Shown one piece after another: positions 53,671 to 59,050 of a stretch of 59,050 nucleotides of DNA (position 1 is the first letter of the stretch; each line of letters starts with the position of its first letter). Below the pieces are notes generated by a model. The model ran no database searches and had not been told where the DNA came from. It saw only the letters and a list, made by a program, of their open reading frames with translations. Origin of the DNA: Synergistaceae bacterium (GTDB lineage: Bacteria; Synergistota; Synergistia; Synergistales; Synergistaceae); the NCBI GenBank assembly GCA_030533085.1, contig JAUNJZ010000013.1:1-59050 (forward strand). Reading direction: 5' to 3'. Position numbers and translations under genes: made by a program.

Positions 53671-55689
53671 ATGTACGACGCATCAGGAAAAGCATTGGAG
53701 CTCAGACTTGAATTCCCCAACGGACTTCCCCCGAAGCCGGAGTTCGATCCGGGCATCAGAAGAGCGCCCAACCGCGGACAGGTTCTTAACGACAAGGAAG
53801 TGGTGCTGGCGCTGAAAAACGCCCTGCGTTACATACCGGAAGAATATCACGAAGAGATAGCGCCGGAGTTCCTTGAAGAGTATAAGGAGCACGGACGCAT
53901 ATACGGCTACCGCTTCCGTCCCGCCGGAAAGCTCAGCGGCAAGCCGATCGACAGCTATAAAGGCAAATGCACCGAAGGCAAAGCCTTTCAGGTGATGATA
54001 GACAACAACCTCGACTTCGACGTGGCGCTTTATCCCTATGAGCTGGTCACCTACGGAGAGACTGGGCAGGTCTGTCAGAACTGGATGCAGTACCGGCTTA
54101 TAAAAAAGTATCTTGAAATAGTAACGCCGGATCAGACGCTGGTCGTACAGTCCGGGCATCCGCTAGGCCTCTTCCGCTCCCACCCCTCCGCGCCGCGCGT
54201 GATACTTACGAACGGCCTTATGGTAGGGCTCTTCGACGACCCGGAGAACTTCCGCCGCGCCACGGCGCTCGGCGTTGCGAACTACGGGCAGATGACCGCC
54301 GGCGGCTGGATGTACATCGGCCCGCAGGGAATAGTACACGGCACATACAACACACTGCTGAACGCCGGACGCAAAATGTTCCACCTACAGGAGGGCAAAG
54401 GGCTCGCCGGACATCTCTTCATCTCCTCCGGCCTCGGCGGAATGAGCGGGGCGCAGCCCAAAGCGGCGGAAATAGCGGGAGCGGCGGCCATCATAGCCGA
54501 AGTAGACCCCTCGCGCATAGAGACGCGCCACAGCCAGGGCTGGGTAAGCAGAAGAACGACCGACCTGGCCGAAGCCTTCAAATGGGCCGAAGAGGCCATG
54601 GCAGAAGGCAAAGCGCTCTCGATCGCCTACGAAGGCAACATAGTAGACCTCCTGCAATACGCCCTTGACAACGACAAAAAAGTCGAACTGCTCTCCGACC
54701 AGACCTCCTGCCACGCCGTCTACGACGGAGGCTACTGCCCGCAGGGAATCAGTTTTGAAGAAAGAACGCGCCTCCTCGCGGAAGACAAAGAAGAATTCAA
54801 ACGCCTCGTAGACAAAACGCTCAAAAAACACTTTGAGCTGATCAAAGCCCTCACAGCCAAAGGGACCTACTTCTTCGACTACGGCAACGCCTTCATGCGC
54901 GCCGTATTCGACGCCGGAGTGACGGAAATAGCGAAAAACGGAGAGAACACCTACGAAGGCTTCATCTTCCCCTCCTACGTGGAAGACATAATGGGGCCGC
55001 TCCTCTTCGACTACGGCTACGGCCCATTCCGCTGGTGCTGCCTCAGCGGAGATCCGGAAGACCTCAAAAAGACCGACCGCGCAGCCATGGACTGCATAGA
55101 CCCCAACCGCCGCTTCCAGGACCATGACAACTGGGTATGGATACGTGACGCGGAGAAAAACCGTCTCGTAGTAGGCACACAGTGCCGCATACTCTACCAG
55201 GACGAAGAGGGCAGAATGCGCATAGCCCTCAAATTCAACGAAATGGTAAGAAACGGAGAAATAGGCCCAGTAATGCTCGGCCGCGACCACCACGACGTAT
55301 CGGGAACAGACTCCCCCTACCGCGAGACCTCCAACATCAAAGACGGCAGCAACGTAATGGCAGAAATGGCCATCCACTGCTTCGCCGGCAACTGCGCCCG
55401 CGGCATGAGCCTCGTCGCCCTCCACAACGGCGGCGGAGTAGGCACCGGCAAATCCATAAACGGCGGCTTCGGCCTCGTACTCGACGGCAGCGAAAGAGTA
55501 GACAGAATAATCCTCGAATCGATGAGCTGGGACGTAATAAACGGAGTAGCGCGCCGCGCCTGGGCAAGAAACGAACACGCGATAGAAACAATAGAAAACT
55601 TCAACGCGAAACGCGGAGACGGACACATCACACTGCCCTACATAGCGGACGAAACATACCTTACGAAACTGGTAGAAAACAGCAAATAA
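53671..55689 (+). CDS. hutU: Urocanate hydratase, long form
   Basis: HutU adds water to urocanate using bound NAD+ as an electrophile, giving imidazolonepropionate. The NAD-binding and active-site segments are visible: SGLGGMSGAQPKAAEIAG near residue 249, GYCPQGISFEERT, FRWCCLSGDPEDL with the conserved Cys region near 453, and a Gly-rich NGGGVGTGKSINGG near 590. At 672 residues it belongs to the longer type (similar in length to vertebrate UROC1) rather than the roughly 555-residue enterobacterial form. AAGGAG precedes ATG 53671. fchA follows. Confidence 0.94.
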   Translation: MYDASGKALELRLEFPNGLPPKPEFDPGIRRAPNRGQVLNDKEVVLALKNALRYIPEEYHEEIAPEFLEEYKEHGRIYGYRFRPAGKLSGKPIDSYKGKCTEGKAFQVMIDNNLDFDVALYPYELVTYGETGQVCQNWMQYRLIKKYLEIVTPDQTLVVQSGHPLGLFRSHPSAPRVILTNGLMVGLFDDPENFRRATALGVANYGQMTAGGWMYIGPQGIVHGTYNTLLNAGRKMFHLQEGKGLAGHLFISSGLGGMSGAQPKAAEIAGAAAIIAEVDPSRIETRHSQGWVSRRTTDLAEAFKWAEEAMAEGKALSIAYEGNIVDLLQYALDNDKKVELLSDQTSCHAVYDGGYCPQGISFEERTRLLAEDKEEFKRLVDKTLKKHFELIKALTAKGTYFFDYGNAFMRAVFDAGVTEIAKNGENTYEGFIFPSYVEDIMGPLLFDYGYGPFRWCCLSGDPEDLKKTDRAAMDCIDPNRRFQDHDNWVWIRDAEKNRLVVGTQCRILYQDEEGRMRIALKFNEMVRNGEIGPVMLGRDHHDVSGTDSPYRETSNIKDGSNVMAEMAIHCFAGNCARGMSLVALHNGGGVGTGKSINGGFGLVLDGSERVDRIILESMSWDVINGVARRAWARNEHAIETIENFNAKRGDGHITLPYIADETYLTKLVENSK

Positions 55690-55752
55690 CCCAAAGGCAG
55701 GAGGCGCGCGCAAATAACGCCCGCCTCCGCAGAAAAACGGGAGTGACAGAAA

Positions 55753-56382
55753 ATGAAATTTGAAGAAATGACAGTAGGCGCCTTCATAGACGAACTCGCC
55801 TCCAACTCTCCGGCCCCCGGAGGCGGCAGCGTAGCCGCCCTCTGCGGCTCCCTGGCCTCCGGCCTCACCTCCATGGTAGGAAGCCTCACCGTCGGTAAAG
55901 AAAAATATAAAGACAATTGGGAAAGCATGGACAAAGTATTCAAAGAAAGCGAAGCGCTGCGCGCGGAATTCGTCAGACTGATGAACGAAGACACAGACAG
56001 CTTCAACCTCTTCATGGCCGCCATGAAAATGCCCAAAGAAAGCGACAGCGAGAAAGCCGCGCGCAAAGCGGCGATGGCAGAAGCTGCCAAAACTGCCACC
56101 GAAGTGCCGCTGCGCACCCTCGAAGCCTGCGCCTCAGCGGCGAAACTTGCCTGCGAAGCGGCCCAATACGGCAACCCCAACGCCGCAAGCGACGCGGGAA
56201 GCGCGGCGCTGCTCGCCGACGCGGCGGGAAAAGCCGCCTCTTACAACGTGCGTATAAACCTTCCCGGCGTAAAAGACGAACAATTCGCCGCCGAATGCCG
56301 CGCCAGAATGGCAAAGGCGCTCGAAAAAATAGCAGCGTACTCAGAAAAAACCGCCGCGCTGATGGACAAGGCGCTGGGGTAA
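55753..56382 (+). CDS. fchA: Formimidoyltetrahydrofolate cyclodeaminase (FchA/FTCD C-terminal type)
   Basis: This protein cyclises and deaminates 5-formimino-THF to 5,10-methenyl-THF and ammonia, completing the folate branch of histidine degradation. The family motif SPAPGGGSVAALCGSLASGL lies at residues 16-35, followed by helices rich in Ala and Glu. Length 209 is normal for stand-alone FchA. It follows hutU by 63 bases in one operon, with GGGAGTGA upstream. Some members act as methenyl-THF cyclohydrolase, a related reaction. Confidence 0.9.
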   Translation: MKFEEMTVGAFIDELASNSPAPGGGSVAALCGSLASGLTSMVGSLTVGKEKYKDNWESMDKVFKESEALRAEFVRLMNEDTDSFNLFMAAMKMPKESDSEKAARKAAMAEAAKTATEVPLRTLEACASAAKLACEAAQYGNPNAASDAGSAALLADAAGKAASYNVRINLPGVKDEQFAAECRARMAKALEKIAAYSEKTAALMDKALG

Positions 56383-56420
56383 GAAGGCATAAGCTTCCGC
56401 CCCATTAACAAAAGCAAAAA

Positions 56421-56457
56421 CTCCGCGATTTTAAAGTCTGACTTTAAAATCGCGGAG
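56421..56457. terminator. Bidirectional terminator between fchA and the rubrerythrin gene
   Basis: CTCCGCGATTTTAAAGT (56421-56437) and its exact complement (56441-56457) make a 17-bp stem with a three-base loop. A-runs and T-runs lie on both sides (AAAAA before, CTTTT after), so it can end both converging transcripts. Confidence 0.85.
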
Positions 56458-56483
56458 CTTTTAACTGACAGCGTTAAAGGGGC

Positions 56484-57017
56484 TTACCAGTTTTTCGCCT
56501 GTATCTCGAAGTAGGCCTGCGGGTGCTGGCAGACGGGGCACTTTTCCGGCGCCTTTTCCAGTTCGAATATCGCGCCGCAGTTGCGGCACTTCCAGAAGAG
56601 CTTGCCGCCCTTAGCGAAGACCGTTCCGTCCTCGACATTCTTCGCCAGCTCGCGGTAGCGTCTCTCATGCTCGGCCTCGACCTTGCCGATATTTTCAAAC
56701 ATCAGCGCCAGCTCGTTGAATCCCTCTTCACGCGCCTCTTTCGCCATGCGCGGATACATCTCCGTCCATTCCTCGTTCTCGCCGGCCGCCGCCGCGAGAA
56801 GGTTGGCAAGGGTGTCTCCGATGCCGGAAAGAGCCTTGAAATGCAGCTTCGCGTGCTCCTTCTCGTTGTCGGCCGTCTCCTGGAATATGGCCGCTATCTG
56901 CTCATAGCCGGCCTTCTTCGCGGTCGAGGCGAAAAAGGTGTACTTGTTGCGCGCCATCGATTCTCCGGCAAAAGCCTCCCAAAGATTCTTCTCTGTCTTG
57001 CTTCCTTTAAGTTCCAA
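56484..57017 (-). CDS. rbr: Rubrerythrin
   Basis: Rubrerythrins are non-haem di-iron peroxidases of anaerobes. The ferritin-like domain has the ligand motifs EAFAGESMARNKY and NEKEHAKLH, plus EVEHERRY near residue 130. The C-terminal rubredoxin part has CRNCGAIFE and CPVCQHPQAYF. From TTG 57017, chosen because GGGGAGGAA precedes it and the promoter lies just upstream, the protein has 177 residues. The frame extends to 57083 but that start would lie inside the promoter. Confidence 0.93.
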   Translation of the reverse strand: MELKGSKTEKNLWEAFAGESMARNKYTFFASTAKKAGYEQIAAIFQETADNEKEHAKLHFKALSGIGDTLANLLAAAAGENEEWTEMYPRMAKEAREEGFNELALMFENIGKVEAEHERRYRELAKNVEDGTVFAKGGKLFWKCRNCGAIFELEKAPEKCPVCQHPQAYFEIQAKNW

Positions 57018-57055
57018 TGTTATTCCTCCCCAGATATAAAGTTCCCACGCTTTAT

Positions 57056-57083
57056 ATTTTATATCGAAGTGAGAAATAAGCAA
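57056..57083 (-). promoter_or_regulatory. Sigma-70-type promoter of the rubrerythrin gene
   Basis: On the minus strand TTGCTT (complement of 57078-57083) and TAAAAT (complement of 57056-57061) are 16 bases apart. The inferred start of transcription is near 57049. It supports the TTG 57017 start. Confidence 0.55.
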
Positions 57084-57161
57084 GAAATATTAAAAAATAA
57101 AAATTATAATATGGCGGTTAATCGTGATTTTAAGGAAAGAACGATAAAAGCGCCCCAAATG

Positions 57162-57195
57162 AAAAGGCGGCCCTCCGCAGTTTGAGCGGGCCGCC
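57162..57195 (-). terminator. Terminator of the rhodanese-like gene
   Basis: GGCGGCCC (57166-57173) pairs with GGGCCGCC (57188-57195); on the minus strand TTTT (complement of 57162-57165) follows. Confidence 0.85.
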
Positions 57196-57231
57196 CTTTC
57201 ACATCCTTATTTTAAGAGAGGTAAAGGAAGC

Positions 57232-57651
57232 TTACCTTGCGGGCCTGATTATTACCACCTCGCCTACCCACTCGGTAAAGGTGGGCAGGTAGTAGACGTT
57301 CTTATAGCCAAAGTCGCAGAGCATCTGACCGGCCTCTTTACTGATCTTGTCATTCGCGCCGTATACGATGATGACCTTGTTCACGTCGGGAATCATTGTG
57401 TGGACGACGGCGTCAGCGAGCAGCTCGAAGGGGAGAGACTCCGCCTGCGGGATATGTCCGGCTTTGAAATCGGGAAGGCTGCGGACGTCGATTATAGCTA
57501 TCGGGCGATTCGTCTCAAGAAGGACGGCCACTTCCCGCGCCGATATCTTCTTCAGCGGGTAGACAGACGCCTCCGCCATACCGATCCCCGCCGTTCCCAT
57601 AATCAACAGCGCCGCCAGCATTACTCCGAATATTGATGCGAACTTCTTCAT
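57232..57651 (-). CDS. Exported rhodanese-like protein lacking the catalytic cysteine
   Basis: A signal peptide spans residues 1 to about 28 (hydrophobic core VMLAALLIMGTAGIGMAEA). The rest is one rhodanese domain: ISAREVAVLLE, IAIIDVRSLPDFKAGHIPQA and IIVYGANDKISKEAGQML. At the position of the catalytic Cys loop (usually VYCxxGxRS) the sequence is VYGANDKIS, so sulfurtransferase activity is unlikely and a binding role is more plausible. 139 residues, single gene. Confidence 0.8.
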   Translation of the reverse strand: MKKFASIFGVMLAALLIMGTAGIGMAEASVYPLKKISAREVAVLLETNRPIAIIDVRSLPDFKAGHIPQAESLPFELLADAVVHTMIPDVNKVIIVYGANDKISKEAGQMLCDFGYKNVYYLPTFTEWVGEVVIIRPAR

Positions 57652-57845
57652 TGGTAAATCCTCCGTTTGTTTTGATATTTTCGTGGTTATATTTATACCT
57701 TACTCCGCCGGTCGGATACAGGTATTTTTCTCTAATATCCGGCTCAGTAAAAGCTTTGTTTTTGACGCGGGAATGAAAAGGCGGGGGAGGGAACGGAAGA
57801 AAAGACTGCGCGCGGAATAATGGCGGCGGAAAATACAACAAGAAA

Positions 57846-57868
57846 GCCGGCCTTGCGGCCGGCCTTTT
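57846..57868. terminator. Hairpin terminator after the prepilin-like gene
   Basis: GCCGGCC (57846-57852) pairs with GGCCGGC (57857-57863) over the loop TTGC. TTTT follows on the plus strand (57865-57868), and on the minus strand the stem is followed by TTTCT. It most likely ends the minus-strand gene whose stop is at 57889. Confidence 0.7.
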
Positions 57869-57888
57869 AGTTGATTGATTATGTTGTG

Positions 57889-58806
57889 CTAGGGAAGCTG
57901 GCCAAGTTTTTCATAACCGGCGGTGTCCAGTGCCGCAATTAACGCTTCTTTTGTCTTATAAGGCTGGGTTGGATCTGCGGGAGAAATACAGGCGTATTTG
58001 TTTCGTACATATGTTATGCCGTCAACCACAACTACATATCCTCTTCGGATAGGTGTGGAATTAGCAGGCCACTGATTAACATCGGATTGTTCGTTGGCGA
58101 ATGTCACTGTGTACAAGATTTTCCCGCTATTGTCCGTTACAGGATAATTCCACCAATACAGTGCGCTAAGAGAAGGTCCTCTATAAAGACCGCTATTTTG
58201 GATATACGTCTCATAATAATCCTGTGCCATCTGTATTGGAGGATTAGCGGCGTAATAGTCTTCATAAAGCTTCGCTTTCCATTGGCTAATGGCGTTCTGG
58301 TTTGCTAGGCCTGTATAGGGAAGGTTCGCAGCCAAAAAGCTCAGCCACGAGGTCTCAAAACGATAGCGCGCGCTTGGGTCTACATCCTCATCGATATGCT
58401 TGGTGCATAGGATCCATTTCTTTTCCGCGCCGTCCACCAGATACCAGTGAAGCCCGATGGTTCCGCCGCTCTGGCAGAGGCCGTCGATGGCCGCGCTGTT
58501 GTCCGAAACGCTAAAAGTCACTCTGTTCCCGATATCGCAGTTGTCTATCGCACTTTGCAAAATTTCGGTGGTGGTTTTAGAGGCCGCGCTTGCCGCGCGT
58601 TCAACATTGAAAGCGGATAAAAGTGTGCGCCGGTTCGCCTGACAGACGACTTCCTCTGATTTTTCCAGCGGAGCGGAGGTTGAGACAACGAGTAATCCGG
58701 CAAGGATGCCGACGATTATGACGGCGACTAAAATCTCAACGAGGGTAAAAGCTCTGTTCTTAGCATATTTCTTATGAATGAATGAATGAATGAAATTTTT
58801 CTTCAT
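57889..58806 (-). CDS. Type IV prepilin-like (type II secretion pseudopilin-like) protein
   Basis: The N-terminus has the class III prepilin signature: a basic leader, then RA-FTLVEILVAVIIVGILAGLL with the conserved Glu at +5. Ala instead of Gly stands at position -1 of the cleavage site, which prepilin peptidases often tolerate. The leader is longer than usual (18 residues) because codons 5-11 contain a (TCAT)5 repeat. The remaining 280 residues form a large globular domain I do not recognise. A strong AGGAGGAG site precedes ATG 58806. It may be a minor pilin or pseudopilin. Confidence 0.8.
   Translation of the reverse strand: MKKNFIHSFIHKKYAKNRAFTLVEILVAVIIVGILAGLLVVSTSAPLEKSEEVVCQANRRTLLSAFNVERAASAASKTTTEILQSAIDNCDIGNRVTFSVSDNSAAIDGLCQSGGTIGLHWYLVDGAEKKWILCTKHIDEDVDPSARYRFETSWLSFLAANLPYTGLANQNAISQWKAKLYEDYYAANPPIQMAQDYYETYIQNSGLYRGPSLSALYWWNYPVTDNSGKILYTVTFANEQSDVNQWPANSTPIRRGYVVVVDGITYVRNKYACISPADPTQPYKTKEALIAALDTAGYEKLGQLP
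58774..58793 (-). repeat. Tetranucleotide repeat (TCAT)5 at the start of the prepilin-like gene
   Basis: Five ATGA units on the plus strand (TCAT on the coding strand) follow the start codon by about four codons. A change of one unit would shift the frame of the entire protein. Confidence 0.85.
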
Positions 58807-59050
58807 TATTTTCTCCTCCTAGACATTATTGTTCATAAATGATATTATATATCCAAAGATAATCCTATTTTCGAATATCTAACCATATCTTTCAAAAAAA
58901 GAATATATCTTGAAGACAACTATAATCATAAAAGGAGTAAAAGTCAATAAAGAATTCAACTTCCGCAGGGCGACAGCATTTACTTGTTAATTGCTAAAGT
59001 AACCGCGAGTAGTATTTTCTCAAAGTCGCGTTTAGTTCAGCAAGAAGTCC

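Noticed and set aside
54385-55713. 442-codon open frame on the minus strand inside hutU
   Set aside because: Antisense to a clear hutU gene; the Tyr/Val/Ala-rich product looks like a mirror of biased codon use.

Overview
The window reads as a chromosome segment from an amino-acid-fermenting member of the Synergistota, most like Cloacibacillus or a close relative. That is an inference. It rests on a C-terminal tail matching my memory of the Synerg-CTERM sorting signal on the secreted protein at 45281-46858, on combined arginine and histidine catabolism, on an isolated MeaB, on frequent GTG/TTG starts, and on a GC-rich core. I saw no rRNA, tRNA, CRISPR array, transposase or integrase.

Layout. 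(1) 0.2-12.4 kb, plus strand: protein quality control and housekeeping (tig, clpP, clpX, lon, engB, valS, folC, a laccase-domain protein, a Gfo/Idh oxidoreductase), closed by an intrinsic terminator. (2) 12.5-24.5 kb, plus strand: a long gene run without visible internal terminators. It holds meaB, an rpiB-upp fusion, three envelope precursor genes (wecA-like, wecB, murA), a P-loop/Asp23-like fusion, a family 4 uracil-DNA glycosylase, and the isoprenoid/lipid block uppS-cdsA-dxr-rseP-ispG. (3) 24.6-31.5 kb: arcA and an ornithine carbamoyltransferase, each with its own promoter; a minus-strand group (tautomerase, Fe-S aldo-keto reductase, exported cupin); then dhaK-dhaL-dhaM. (4) 31.7-34.3 kb: an AT-rich island of three tandem copies of an unrecognised membrane protein family, one truncated and one frameshifted. 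(5) 34.4-40.8 kb: nadE, yebC, ruvC-ruvA-ruvB, DUF2905, spoIID-like, queA. (6) 40.8-44.2 kb: a lower-GC insert with an AbiL/RloAB-like ATPase plus RloB-like pair, the second protein carrying a glutaredoxin-like domain, and a membrane acyltransferase with a tetranucleotide repeat just after its start codon. (7) 44.2-49.4 kb, minus strand: a class IV aminotransferase, the Synerg-CTERM-like protein and a MalT-type regulator. (8) 49.6-56.4 kb: a complete histidine-to-glutamate pathway, with hutH and ftcD-hutI on the minus strand divergent from hutU-fchA. (9) 56.5 kb to the end: rubrerythrin, a rhodanese-like protein without the catalytic cysteine, and a prepilin-like gene with a second tetranucleotide repeat.

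How the genes work together. The hut set turns histidine into glutamate and passes the formimino carbon to tetrahydrofolate; the ammonia is released by FchA. ArcA and the carbamoyltransferase give arginine deiminase flux, but no carbamate kinase is in the window. WecA/WecB/MurA with UppS/CdsA/Dxr/IspG supply envelope and lipid-carrier precursors.

The most likely undescribed items are the ATPase/RloB-glutaredoxin pair under a promoter embedded in an 18-bp inverted repeat, the tandem internally duplicated membrane family, and two candidate phase-variable genes. Functions come from motifs read by eye; no database search was run.
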